Source: Paenibacillus brasilensis
Lineage (GTDB): Bacteria > Bacillota > Bacilli > Paenibacillales > Paenibacillaceae
Assembly: GCF_009363115.1 (NCBI RefSeq)
Contig: NZ_CP045298.1
Span: 1,828,001-1,892,000 of the forward strand
Length of the DNA: 64,000 nucleotides
Direction of reading: 5' to 3'
Part shown: piece by piece, positions 1 to 6,976 of the stretch
Numbering within the stretch: the first letter of the stretch is position 1
Layout: every line of letters begins with the position of its first letter
Notes under the pieces: model-generated
Told to the model about the DNA's origin: nothing
Databases searched by the model: none
Seen by the model: the letters and a program-made list of their open reading frames with translations, nothing else
Program-made: the position numbers and the translations under genes

Positions 1-203
1 AAGATTTTTTTCAATAGGACACTAAAAAAATAAAAAAGTATTACGGCAACGACACAAATAGCCCGGTGGGTGCAACCCCCCGAGCCAATTTTGACAAAAT
101 TCAAGTAACAAGCTATATGTACTGTTGTCGTGCGAATATTCGTAAAAGATTCTGGTCAATCCTTTCGACCCTTGTTTGGGTTTTGTCCCCCCTTGATCAC
201 ATT

Positions 204-392
204 TTATTTCTCAGATTCCAGGTCATATGCAGCTATGAGGTCATGCACTTCCTCCAAGGTCAATTTATTCTTCTGTCTACTTTCTCCTATCCATCCTATG
301 ATATATCCGCCAGCAACCATAGCCTTCTCTGTGCCTGTGCCATCAGGTATTATGCTGCGGAGCTGATTCAAAACATAATCTACTCTCTCCAT
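204..392 (-). CDS. small hypothetical protein (62 aa)
   Basis: This is a short acidic protein with no recognised family. Its C-terminus reads like an amphipathic helix (LTLEEVHDLIAAYDLESE) after a glycine-rich middle (AGGYIIGWIG). The ATG at 392 is preferred over a GTG two codons upstream because a GGTGAG-like ribosome binding site sits at a better distance. It stands alone on the minus strand at the edge of the accessory island. A longer reading frame lies opposite but has a poor protein-like composition. The gene is plausible but not certain. Confidence 0.5.
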   Translation of the reverse strand: MERVDYVLNQLRSIIPDGTGTEKAMVAGGYIIGWIGESRQKNKLTLEEVHDLIAAYDLESEK

Positions 393-492
393 CCCCACTC
401 ACCACCAATTAGATTATTTATTTCTTGTTATGAATTGGATAAAGCTCTGTTGTATTCCTTTACACCCGTCTCTCAAATTTTGATAGGCTGAA

Positions 493-1051
493 AAATAGAA
501 CGAATGGGATTTGGAACGGATAATGAACAGATACCCACGAAGTAGCTACTCCTAAGCCAAAAAGGATCAGACGTGTCGTGCTCTGGCCCGTTATCAATGT
601 CGTGCCTTGACCGATCGAAACATCGTATCACTTCCCCGGGTCAACCTCTACCCCTTCTGCCTGCTGCAGTAGTTTCTACCCTGCTCGGTAACGTAGCAAA
701 CATGCTTCTAGGGACGCTTTCTGCAGGTGTTGTAGAAGCTGCTACTAAGGGCAGTACCAGCGAACGTGACACCATCCGCAAATTAGTTACCATAAATTTC
801 CACATGTTTGCACTTCATGACAGCTACGTGGTTCAAATTGAGCCTTGGAAACCATGTTGAACCAGAATAACCAGTGCATTCCGATACCAACAAAAACCAG
901 AACTTATCACTGGTTTACTTTGCGGGGTGTGACAGCTTCGCTGGTACTACCCCTAAAAATGATCTTCCCCATATGCACAAAATTCAGGATTTTGGACACA
1001 TGTCTGGGGGATCGTTCGGATTTTCGGCGCAAGACGGGATAGAAACTATTA
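493..1051. other. 560-bp stretch without a convincing gene
   Basis: No reading frame here has both a good ribosome binding site and a protein-like composition. A plus-strand frame at 573-860 and overlapping ones at 845-1077 look like decayed coding DNA. The segment 915-953 is repeated almost exactly at 3972-4010 and in one frame encodes YFAGCDSFAGTTP, so this is probably a pseudogene remnant. Confidence 0.4.
915..953 (+). repeat. 39-bp direct repeat, left copy (coding remnant)
   Basis: The segment differs from 3972-4010 at only three of about 39 positions. Both copies keep one open frame with the pattern YFA-x-CDSFAGT-x-P, while sequence on either side is unrelated. The two copies bracket the split-sigma island. 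They may be remnants of one gene family or the scars of a duplication or insertion. Confidence 0.6.
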
Positions 1052-1231
1052 TTATCCGCCTTTTTCTGTATGCCTAATAGATTCGATAGCTTGTGATAAT
1101 TGCTTTAAAGATGCATCTAGTTGGTCTAACTTTTCACCTATTGTTCCTAATACATAGCGTATCAAAATAAAGCAAAGCGTGACTGGAAACCCGACATTAG
1201 TGACAAGTGAGATCATATCCGCAACCTGCAT
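1052..1231 (-). CDS. yvrJ: YvrJ-family small membrane protein
   Basis: This 59-aa protein has one N-terminal hydrophobic helix (about residues 6-28, VTNVGFPVTLCFILIRYVLG) followed by a charged amphipathic helix, the pattern of the YvrJ family, whose biochemical role is unknown. The ATG at 1231 is chosen because a strong GGAAAGGGGGG ribosome binding site lies just upstream; a longer in-frame start lacks one. In Bacillus subtilis yvrJ belongs to the small sigma-O regulon. Here it is divergent from a sigma-O-like gene and carries the same promoter-like motif, which supports the assignment. Confidence 0.75.
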   Translation of the reverse strand: MQVADMISLVTNVGFPVTLCFILIRYVLGTIGEKLDQLDASLKQLSQAIESIRHTEKGG

Positions 1232-1267
1232 AGTCGCACATCCCCCCTTTCCTAAACATTTTATAAA

Positions 1268-1297
1268 ATTAGGGAGATTTCCTACCTTATTGCACAA
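1268..1297 (-). promoter_or_regulatory. candidate sigma-O-type promoter of yvrJ
   Basis: Read on the minus strand it is TTGTGCAA, 12 nt, TCTCCCTAAT. The element starts 37 nt upstream of the yvrJ start codon. Three other units in the island carry the same element with exactly the same internal distance, 20 nt from the first T of TTGT to the TCTCCCT block. The motif is seen directly; its use by a split sigma factor is inferred. Confidence 0.6.
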
Positions 1298-1346
1298 CCA
1301 AGCTAAAAAAAATGATACAATATTACAGGAACATTAGTTCTTATGA

Positions 1347-1376
1347 TTGTAAAAACATCCTTTTTCATTCCCTATA
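1347..1376 (+). promoter_or_regulatory. candidate sigma-O-type promoter of split-sigma pair 1
   Basis: The element is TTGTAAAA, 12 nt, ATTCCCTATA. It matches the one upstream of the 147-aa gene (1963-1992) at both blocks and in spacing. It lies 45 nt upstream of the TTG start of the sigma-O-like gene, so the pair would be autoregulated if its own product uses this promoter. A possible housekeeping extended -10 (TGATACAAT, 1313-1321) lies upstream. Confidence 0.6.
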
Positions 1377-1420
1377 GATATGCAGACAATGCAAGCTTTT
1401 ACAGAGAGGGTGATAGTATT

Positions 1421-1759
1421 TTGATAAAACAAGGAACAACTTACGAAAGGTGCCGGACTGAAATTTATCGTATTGCCTGGAGGATACAATACCGAGCTAA
1501 AAAAATCAGGAATAGTGAACGTTCCTTTTCTGAAATTAAGTCCAACATTCTTGCTTCTACCGTATTAACTGAAAATAAAATTTGGATACAACAACTTTTG
1601 AACTCTTTGCCGCCTCAAGGTAAATCTATCATTTATAAGCTTTATATTGAAGATTTAACTGAATATCAAGTAGCTCAGCAATTACACATTAGTCAACAGG
1701 CGGTGAGCAAATGGAAGAAGAAAATGCTTCGGAAACTATCGCAGACAGTGAACTTTTAA
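1421..1759 (+). CDS. sigma-O-like sigma subunit, region-4 part (copy 1)
   Basis: This 112-aa protein has a conserved N-terminal helix (EIYRIAWRIQYR) and a C-terminal region-4-like helix-turn-helix (QVAQQLHISQQAVSKWKKK, about residues 86-104). That is the layout of B. subtilis YvrI (sigma-O), the promoter-recognising half of a two-subunit sigma factor. The TTG at 1421 is preferred because of the AGAGAGGG site at 1404-1410 and because the resulting length matches the second copy (110 aa), which also starts with TTG. Its end overlaps the RsoA-like gene by 49 nt. Confidence 0.75.
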   Translation: MIKQGTTYERCRTEIYRIAWRIQYRAKKIRNSERSFSEIKSNILASTVLTENKIWIQQLLNSLPPQGKSIIYKLYIEDLTEYQVAQQLHISQQAVSKWKKKMLRKLSQTVNF

Positions 1760-1932
1760 GATTAATACACATAGTTCAAAAAAAGGATAGTCAAGCTATG
1801 CTACAGCTCATTGATCTTTTTAAAAACGATATTTTGCATGTAAGTAAATTTATTTACTCGCCACAGGAAGATGCCATTTCTCAGATTATCGTTGAATTTT
1901 TAGAGTACATTCAGTTAAACGAACTGGAATAG
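1711..1932 (+). CDS. RsoA-like sigma subunit, region-2-like part (copy 1)
   Basis: This 73-aa acidic, helical protein has the pattern DSELLRLIHIVQKKDSQAML followed by a helix ending in FIYSPQEDAISQII. It resembles RsoA (YvrHa), which supplies the core-RNA-polymerase-binding part that sigma-O lacks. It begins inside the upstream gene, 49 nt before that gene's stop codon, in a different frame. The ribosome binding site GGCGGTGA is built into the codons of the partner's helix-turn-helix, so translation is probably coupled. The same arrangement is repeated at 3293-3792. Confidence 0.7.
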   Translation: MEEENASETIADSELLRLIHIVQKKDSQAMLQLIDLFKNDILHVSKFIYSPQEDAISQIIVEFLEYIQLNELE

Positions 1933-1962
1933 AAACTTTTAAATAAAAAAAGTATGAATGAG

Positions 1963-1992
1963 TTGTAAAAATGCTTCTTTTTTCTCCCTATA
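1963..1992 (+). promoter_or_regulatory. candidate sigma-O-type promoter of the 147-aa gene
   Basis: The element is TTGTAAAA, 12 nt, TCTCCCTATA, ending 80 nt before the start codon at 2072. It is the best of the four copies. There is no convincing housekeeping -35/-10 pair closer to the gene. Confidence 0.6.
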
Positions 1993-2071
1993 TAACGAGA
2001 AGCAAATAAAGCGCGCAGCTCTCTAGTCTGATTAGACAAAAAAAACTTTAATTAAAAGGAGATAATTAATT

Positions 2072-2515
2072 ATGGCATTTACAAAAGAATACACTGCTAG
2101 TATCGTTTTGAATTTGGATCAGGTCAGACAAATGCAAAGAGCACAACGAAGTGTTTATGATAAGGGGCTTGTAGAGCAGAATACTAATGCTTTGGCCGAC
2201 GCATTAGGTAATACGCTTTCTATATTGGGATCTGTGTTTTTTAAATATACTGCATATAGTTTGGCAGCAGGCATAGCCTCTATCCTGTTGGGTATGGTTC
2301 CTAATGAAAAAGAAGCTCTCAAAGATATGGTTTATAATGGTTACTGGGAAATGGGATATCTTCAAGACTTTTTAGAGGACAATCAAGGGAGATATGATTT
2401 GATTGAAGTTAAATTCCCATTTATTGAATACGAAACACAGGGAATCAGATTCATTACTGGTAAAGGTGTAGTGACGCGAGTGCATTCCACCAGCGGTGGA
2501 TGGATGATTCTTTAA
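2072..2515 (+). CDS. hypothetical protein, candidate split-sigma target (147 aa)
   Basis: No family is recognised. The first 45 residues are hydrophilic, residues 46-76 are hydrophobic and rich in G, A and S (from GNTLSILGSVFF to SILLGMVP), and the C-terminal half is mixed with several aromatics, ending TSGGWMIL. There is no cleavable signal peptide. One or two membrane helices or a membrane-active segment is possible. It starts with ATG behind AAAAGGAG, follows split-sigma pair 1 and carries the shared promoter motif. It ends at a strong bidirectional terminator. Its position suggests it is what the sigma pair exists to express; its function is unknown. Confidence 0.75.
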   Translation: MAFTKEYTASIVLNLDQVRQMQRAQRSVYDKGLVEQNTNALADALGNTLSILGSVFFKYTAYSLAAGIASILLGMVPNEKEALKDMVYNGYWEMGYLQDFLEDNQGRYDLIEVKFPFIEYETQGIRFITGKGVVTRVHSTSGGWMIL

Positions 2516-2526
2516 TAGTCTCCTAG

Positions 2527-2572
2527 AAAAAATAACCGCTTGTCTTTAACAAGGACAAGCGGTTATTTTTTC
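2527..2572. terminator. bidirectional terminator
   Basis: The stem AATAACCGCTTGTC/GACAAGCGGTTATT is flanked by A-run and T-run, so it can serve both the plus-strand 147-aa gene and the convergent minus-strand gene. Confidence 0.85.
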
Positions 2573-2585
2573 CTTCAACCAAAAT

Positions 2586-3044
2586 CTATTTGAAAAATTT
2601 TTGCATTAACTTTCCATTATACCCACTAATAATCTCATATGAAACAACGCTATTTTTAGGAACGGCCGAATTGTATTTATAAACTACTAAATTTTTTTCT
2701 CCCAATATGGTTAATCCAAGTTTCCTTTCTTGTTTTGATCTTATAGTGATCCAGTACAAGTCGGGCGAGGGAGTACTTGAATTAGATTTTTTTAGCTGCA
2801 ATTGCGAAAACATATTTATTATTTGATTAATTGATTTAGAGTCTGACACAGTTATTTTTTTTTCATTTGCAGAATTATCATCTGATTTAATGATTTCAAT
2901 TGTGTCAATTTCCCCTAGGTTTACTTGTCCCAAAGCTGCTTCTTTAAAAGATATTGTCATTTTAGATGTAAAAATGACTCCTGCAACGAATATTACTACA
3001 AGAAGTATCATGAAACTTAGGACGTATTTTTTTTGTATTTTCAT
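2586..3044 (-). CDS. membrane-anchored hypothetical protein (152 aa)
   Basis: One N-terminal membrane helix (residues about 8-25, VLSFMILLVVIFVAGVIF) anchors an extracellular domain of about 125 residues. The arrangement resembles the small DUF5301-like proteins of Firmicutes, but this is a resemblance only. The ATG at 3044 has a perfect AAGGAGG upstream; an upstream in-frame start does not. It faces the 147-aa gene across a shared terminator. No shared split-sigma promoter motif was found upstream. Confidence 0.7.
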   Translation of the reverse strand: MKIQKKYVLSFMILLVVIFVAGVIFTSKMTISFKEAALGQVNLGEIDTIEIIKSDDNSANEKKITVSDSKSINQIINMFSQLQLKKSNSSTPSPDLYWITIRSKQERKLGLTILGEKNLVVYKYNSAVPKNSVVSYEIISGYNGKLMQKFFK

Positions 3045-3242
3045 AAAGTCCTCCTTATGAATCATATGCACATAATATACCATTAATATCAAAAAAATTC
3101 CCATAATCATATATTAATTTTTTATTTTATCGAATAATTCAAAAAAATGGTTATTTATGTGAGGATAAATGTGCACAAAATTCCGGGTTTTATCTTTTTG
3201 AACTGTTTAGCCTATACTAAAGAATATCGAAGCAAAAACTAA

Positions 3243-3277
3243 ATAAGCTGCTTCCGGTAGAGTTCCAGAAACAGCTT
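3243..3277 (-). terminator. terminator of split-sigma pair 2
   Basis: The stem AAGCTGTTTC...GAAGCAGCTT on the minus strand lies just after the RsoA-like gene and is followed by an AT-rich stretch with a T-run. Confidence 0.6.
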
Positions 3278-3292
3278 TCGATAAAGGATTTC

Positions 3293-3508
3293 TTATTTTT
3301 TCATGATTAGTTCAAGAAGTTGGGTTTTCATACTTTGAATAGCATCCTCTTTTGGCATACGTAAAAGTTTGCTTAATCGTTTAATATCTTGATCGAAATA
3401 CTGAAAAATTGCATTCATGGCCTCTACATCGGATTGGGTTTGGGCAAGTTTTACTAACTTCATAAACTCATCATCTGAAATAATTCGCGGAGTGCTTTCT
3501 TTTTCCAT
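3293..3508 (-). CDS. RsoA-like sigma subunit, region-2-like part (copy 2)
   Basis: This 71-aa protein is paralogous in layout to the one at 1711-1932. It has an acidic N-terminus, the pattern SDDEFMKLVKLAQTQSDVEA and the ending RMPKEDAIQSMKTQLLELI. The predicted role is the core-polymerase-binding half of a two-subunit sigma factor. It overlaps its upstream partner by 49 nt, as in copy 1, and its ribosome binding site GGCGGTGA again lies within the partner's helix-turn-helix codons. The sequence has diverged strongly from copy 1, so this is not a recent duplication. Confidence 0.7.
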   Translation of the reverse strand: MEKESTPRIISDDEFMKLVKLAQTQSDVEAMNAIFQYFDQDIKRLSKLLRMPKEDAIQSMKTQLLELIMKK

Positions 3509-3792
3509 TTGTTCACCGCCTGTTGACTGATTTTAAGTTCTCTGGCAACCTGGGCTTCTGTTTTGTCGTTTATGTAAATTTCATAGATGACTTTTTTGCT
3601 TGCTTCACACGCAAATTTATTAATATAAGATTGCAACATCACTCTGTTATCAGATTCATCCGAAAAAGAGGGTCGAAAGAGGTTAGGACTGCATTCCATA
3701 GAAACTTCACGTTTGCGATCACGTTTTTCCCGATACTGCATTCGCCAAGCAATTCTATAAAGCTCGCGTCTATAATGTTCAATCGCGCCCAA
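3460..3792 (-). CDS. sigma-O-like sigma subunit, region-4 part (copy 2)
   Basis: This 110-aa protein has ELYRIAWRMQYREKR near the N-terminus and a C-terminal helix-turn-helix (QVARELKISQQAVNKWKKK), matching the copy at 1421-1759. It starts with TTG behind GGGAGGT at good spacing. A motif of the shared promoter type lies 40 nt upstream. The recognition helices of the two copies differ at a few positions (QQLHISQQAVS versus RELKISQQAVN), so overlapping or cross-regulated promoter sets are possible. Confidence 0.75.
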   Translation of the reverse strand: MGAIEHYRRELYRIAWRMQYREKRDRKREVSMECSPNLFRPSFSDESDNRVMLQSYINKFACEASKKVIYEIYINDKTEAQVARELKISQQAVNKWKKKALRELFQMMSL

Positions 3793-3831
3793 CGAAAATT
3801 ACCTCCCTTATATTCTTATACGTTTATATAA

Positions 3832-3861
3832 GGGAGGGAGATATCAAATTCCATTTAACAA
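3832..3861 (-). promoter_or_regulatory. candidate sigma-O-type promoter of split-sigma pair 2
   Basis: Minus-strand reading is TTGTTAAA, 12 nt, TCTCCCTCCC, with the same 20-nt offset between blocks as the other three copies. It deviates after CCCT, so it is the weakest member. It lies 40 nt upstream of the TTG start at 3792. Confidence 0.5.
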
Positions 3862-3971
3862 CCTTAAAAATAGTGAGTATTCCTTCTATGGAAAAAAATA
3901 TATCATTATGTGGTTTTTTCGAAACATTTGCAAGCCCCATTACTATCATGCTTTTTCCATTCGGCATAGAA

Positions 3972-4010
3972 ACTTTACTTTGCGGTCTGTGACAGCTTCG
4001 CTGGTACTAG
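3972..4010 (+). repeat. 39-bp direct repeat, right copy, with downstream coding remnant
   Basis: This is the partner of 915-953. The frame continues downstream as SPFFGFASWDNHQNKSELAL and stops at about 4097, but it is closed just upstream by TAG and has no start. It is read as the 3' remnant of a gene. The gap 3862-4112 holds nothing else that can be supported. Confidence 0.55.
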
Positions 4011-4112
4011 CCCATTTTTTGGGTTTGCCTCCTGGGATAATCATCAAAATAAAAGTGAATTAGCTCTTATTACAGCTGCAAAAGTTGAATTAATATAAAA
4101 AAACATCCAAAA

Positions 4113-4126
4113 TTGTAGCGCTTTCA
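4113..4126. promoter_or_regulatory. cre-like (CcpA) site, distal
   Basis: TTGTAGCGCTTTCA matches the cre consensus TGAAAGCGCTTTCA at 11 of 14 positions. It lies upstream of the attenuator-like hairpin of the esterase gene. Confidence 0.45.
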
Positions 4127-4179
4127 CTTGTTAGATTCCAATGAAGATGCTATCCTTCAAATGGGATTGTTACTGAAAA

Positions 4180-4228
4180 GGCAAAACCCGAGTACATTGT
4201 ATTATGTACCCGGAGTTTGCCTTTTTTT
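4180..4228 (+). terminator. terminator-like hairpin in the esterase leader
   Basis: The stem GGCAAA-AC-CG-GTACAT pairs with ATGTAC-CG-GTTTGCC and is followed by seven T. No intact plus-strand gene precedes it, since the previous one already ends at a terminator at 2527-2572. It lies between two cre-like sites and ahead of the esterase start, so it could be a leader attenuator or the terminator of the lost gene at 3972-4097. Confidence 0.6.
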
Positions 4229-4275
4229 CATTTTATATGGATGCAGCAGCATACAGCCAAACATCCCAAACATGT

Positions 4276-4289
4276 GGAAAGCGCTTTAA
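4276..4289. promoter_or_regulatory. cre-like (CcpA) site, proximal
   Basis: GGAAAGCGCTTTAA matches the cre consensus TGAAAGCGCTTTCA at 12 of 14 positions and sits 28 nt before the esterase start, a position suited to carbon catabolite repression. Confidence 0.5.
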
Positions 4290-4317
4290 AAAAATAACAC
4301 CAAAGGAGATTAATCTC

Positions 4318-5550
4318 ATGCAAAGAAGACGCTTCGCCCTTGTATTACTATCTTTCGTGTTTCTGCTTACGATCTTTTTCCCGTCGTCCAGCTCTGCCGC
4401 AGCAGCTGATGTTCCGGCACCACAGGCAACCCTGCTTACTCAGGTACAGCCTTTGGGTGAGGTCGTTTCAGCCGTTGTACTGAAATACAGCACCAATATT
4501 GACGGGGCATCCTTGTCTACTTCCAGCTTCCAGGTTCAATCTGTATTCAATGATGTTTACACAGACAGAACCGTGATTGGTGTATATACCAACGATACCG
4601 GCGCCATCACCAATCGTAGTACTCATGGCAAATATGTCGTGATCGAGCTGGATACGCAAGATAAAAATGCAAGTACCCTTACTTATAATGCAACAAGTGG
4701 AGTCAACCTCATCAATCCGTTGAATTATTACATCACCCAAAAGAAAGACATTGCAACTCAAAAGAAAACAGTCATTCCAGCCTCTGCACAGACTGTAAAA
4801 GCAACTGATAAAATCACACCGATTGTAGACGATTTCAAAAAAAGCACCTTTGAAAATAAAGATGGCTTCAAGCTGAACTGCTTTACGTTTGAGCCTAAAG
4901 TAGAATCCGGCCAAACCTACCCGCTGGTTGTGTTCCTGCACGGAAACGGCGAGCGTGGTGATGGAAACGGAGTTAACCTGCTGGCGAATGCTGGTGCCGT
5001 TACTTGGGCTTCGCCTGAGCAGCAAACCAAGCATCCATCCTTCGTAATCGCTCCACAAAGCCCGATTGACCTGGATCATAAATTCATTTGGGCAGATGAG
5101 CCGCGCAGCAGCGCTGTAGCCGATTTGGTACGTGAAACGGCATTAAAATATCCGATCGACACCAATCGAATCTACATCGTTGGTATTTCTCAAGGAGCTA
5201 TGGGAACGTGGAGGTTGCTCGAAAAAAATCTCGATCTGTTCGCCGCAGGTGTGCCGATTGCTGGTTTGACCAACTATGAAAAAGCCGTTAACATGTATGC
5301 CCCTGTTGATCCCAAGCATGTCGAAGTACTGAAAAACGTTCCTATTTGGGCCTTCCATGCTGTAGACGACACTAGCGTAAGTCCTAAAAACTCGCAAGAA
5401 ATGGTAGCTGCCATCAAAGAGCAGAACGGAAATCTCATTCATTTCACTGAATACGAAGCAGGAATTATCAAACCTGTAGGACACTTCTCATGGGTTCCAG
5501 CCTTGCAAAATCAGGATATGATTGAATGGCTGTTCGCACAAAAGAAATAG
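4318..5550 (+). CDS. secreted esterase/phospholipase-like alpha/beta hydrolase
   Basis: This 410-aa protein is predicted to be exported and to cleave ester bonds. It has a Sec signal peptide (residues 1-28, basic MQRRR, hydrophobic core, SSAAAA), an N-terminal beta domain like the Ig-like domain of PHB-depolymerase/feruloyl-type esterases (about 35-150) and a C-terminal hydrolase domain. Motifs are the oxyanion loop FLHGNGERGDG, the nucleophile elbow GISQG, an acid in DDTSVSP and a late histidine in VGHFSW. ATG 4318 has AAAGGAGA upstream; the longer in-frame start would bury the signal peptide. Nearby cre-like sites suggest catabolite control. Substrate unknown. Confidence 0.8.
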   Translation: MQRRRFALVLLSFVFLLTIFFPSSSSAAAADVPAPQATLLTQVQPLGEVVSAVVLKYSTNIDGASLSTSSFQVQSVFNDVYTDRTVIGVYTNDTGAITNRSTHGKYVVIELDTQDKNASTLTYNATSGVNLINPLNYYITQKKDIATQKKTVIPASAQTVKATDKITPIVDDFKKSTFENKDGFKLNCFTFEPKVESGQTYPLVVFLHGNGERGDGNGVNLLANAGAVTWASPEQQTKHPSFVIAPQSPIDLDHKFIWADEPRSSAVADLVRETALKYPIDTNRIYIVGISQGAMGTWRLLEKNLDLFAAGVPIAGLTNYEKAVNMYAPVDPKHVEVLKNVPIWAFHAVDDTSVSPKNSQEMVAAIKEQNGNLIHFTEYEAGIIKPVGHFSWVPALQNQDMIEWLFAQKK

Positions 5551-5552
5551 TT

Positions 5553-5595
5553 TCATATTGTGCCACTGCGCAGTCGGATAGTGCTTCCCATCGCA
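5553..5595 (+). repeat. dispersed repeat, copy A (left arm only)
   Basis: GCCACTGCGCAGTCGG and the following TGCTTCCCATCGC block also occur at 24265-24300 and 34772-34804. This copy lacks the right arm (AGCACCATTCC) that makes the other two palindromic. Confidence 0.75.
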
Positions 5596-5620
5596 AAATA
5601 AGTTTGAGACTAACCAAAGA

Positions 5621-5649
5621 AACAGCGGCAGTCCTGGACTGCCGCTGTT
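5621..5649 (-). terminator. hairpin terminator of the glycosyltransferase gene
   Basis: A perfect 13-bp stem AACAGCGGCAGTC/GACTGCCGCTGTT with a 3-nt loop sits 9 nt past the end of the minus-strand gene. The minus-strand tail is TTTCTTT, so termination toward the left is favoured. Confidence 0.7.
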
Positions 5650-5657
5650 CCATATAT

Positions 5658-6860
5658 TTAGATATGATATTGACTTTTAAATTTGAAAATCTCATCAACA
5701 GCTTGATGATACCCACCTGATTTTTGAAAGGATTCCCCAATATTTGCAACAGCTTTCTTGAAAGAGGAGAGGCTTAACACATGCTCTACAGCTTCACGTA
5801 ATTGATGTGCAGTCAAGCTTTGCATTTGTAATTTAATGCCTGCTCCCATATTGGAGACTTGCTCTGCAATGATCGGCTGATCCGCGCTTTGCGGGATTAC
5901 AATTAACGGAACCCCGTAATAGAGACCTTCATGGGTACTGTTCATTCCACCATGGGTAATAAATAATTTAGTGTATTGCAGTACATCAGTTTGTGGAACA
6001 TAATTTTTTACGATGAAGTTTTTAGGGATTTTCCCTAAATCAGAAATTTGAATTTTATTCCCAATAGACATAACAATAGTATGATCAGTGTTTCTGAATG
6101 CCTCAAAACAAAGCTTATAGAAATCAATTGCTTGGTTAAAGACTGTACCCAGTGAAATGTAAACTGGTTTTTTCTCCTTGATTGCAGTAAAGTCGAAGTT
6201 TTCTTGGGTTAATCGTGAAGAGATGGATGGACCTACAAATTTATAAGTTTGGTCGAATGCTTCTGCATAAGGTTGAAACTCCCTTGTTGTATAAACAATT
6301 GTAAGTGGTGCAGGATTACAAAACACTTCGTAAGGAGAATGAATCTCCACATCATATTTTTCCTTCACCATGACCGTCAGGCTTTGAAATTTATCGTTTA
6401 TAGGTTTAACTATTTCTGTAGGGATCTTTATAGAAAATTGTTCCAATATTTTATCAAATGAATCTTTTGTCTGCGCAAAAGAAGTACAAGAGTTGATTGC
6501 AGGAAGCTTAAGAATTTGAGCAAGTAAACGTCCACAACCGAACATTGAATCATGGATGATATAATCAAAATGCTGTCCTTTGATTTGTTCAAGAACGCTT
6601 GGTATGACTATATCTGCCGTAAGTAAAAGGCCGTTGATTCTTTCGAGTAAATAATTTCTTCCACCTGAGATAAAGGCTTTTATAAACTTTTGATCGTCAA
6701 ATGTTCGTACCGAAGCTCCCGTCTTCTCAATACGCTCCCGAAAAGCTTCTATAGAAAAGTACACTACCTCTTCTCCGCGCGAAATAAGCTCTTGTACAAC
6801 TCCAATAGTTGGATTGATATGTCCCTCTGATCCACCATTAATAAATAAAACACGTGCCAT
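5658..6860 (-). CDS. MGT-family UDP-glycosyltransferase
   Basis: This 400-aa GT1 (GT-B fold) enzyme is expected to transfer a sugar from a UDP-sugar to a small lipophilic acceptor such as a macrolide or flavonoid, as YjiC/YdhE-type proteins do. The N-terminal acceptor domain starts ARVLFINGGSEGHINP. The C-terminal donor-binding signature is FITHGGMNSTHEGLYYGVP (about residue 300) followed by PQSADQPIIAEQV. ATG 6860 is preferred over GTG 6869 because GAGGAG is then 8 nt away. It lies between two terminators and is probably monocistronic. It may be for self-protection or natural-product tailoring; the acceptor is unknown. Confidence 0.85.
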   Translation of the reverse strand: MARVLFINGGSEGHINPTIGVVQELISRGEEVVYFSIEAFRERIEKTGASVRTFDDQKFIKAFISGGRNYLLERINGLLLTADIVIPSVLEQIKGQHFDYIIHDSMFGCGRLLAQILKLPAINSCTSFAQTKDSFDKILEQFSIKIPTEIVKPINDKFQSLTVMVKEKYDVEIHSPYEVFCNPAPLTIVYTTREFQPYAEAFDQTYKFVGPSISSRLTQENFDFTAIKEKKPVYISLGTVFNQAIDFYKLCFEAFRNTDHTIVMSIGNKIQISDLGKIPKNFIVKNYVPQTDVLQYTKLFITHGGMNSTHEGLYYGVPLIVIPQSADQPIIAEQVSNMGAGIKLQMQSLTAHQLREAVEHVLSLSSFKKAVANIGESFQKSGGYHQAVDEIFKFKSQYHI

Positions 6861-6885
6861 TCCTACCACTCCTCAGGTACAATGT

Positions 6886-6920
6886 GAAAAACGACATCCG
6901 ATTAATAGCTGGATGTCGTC
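6886..6920 (-). terminator. terminator of the amino-acid ABC operon
   Basis: The stem ACGACATCC/GGATGTCGT has a minus-strand T-run (positions 6890-6886) and lies about 60 nt past the end of the substrate-binding-protein gene. Confidence 0.75.
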
Positions 6921-6976
6921 TTCTTGTATTTATGAAATTTGTTTATTCTACTTCCCCTTACCCAACTCTTAAATAA

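Noticed and set aside
62..90. GC-rich hairpin near the window start
   Set aside because: CGG-GGGT/ACCC-CCG pairs, but it has no T-run and no neighbouring gene, and its role cannot be told.
573..1077. Plus-strand frames of 65-95 codons
   Set aside because: No good ribosome binding sites and unlikely compositions; treated as decayed DNA except for the shared repeat.
4468..5079. Long minus-strand frame opposite the esterase gene
   Set aside because: It lies antisense to a gene with clear catalytic motifs and has no ribosome binding site.
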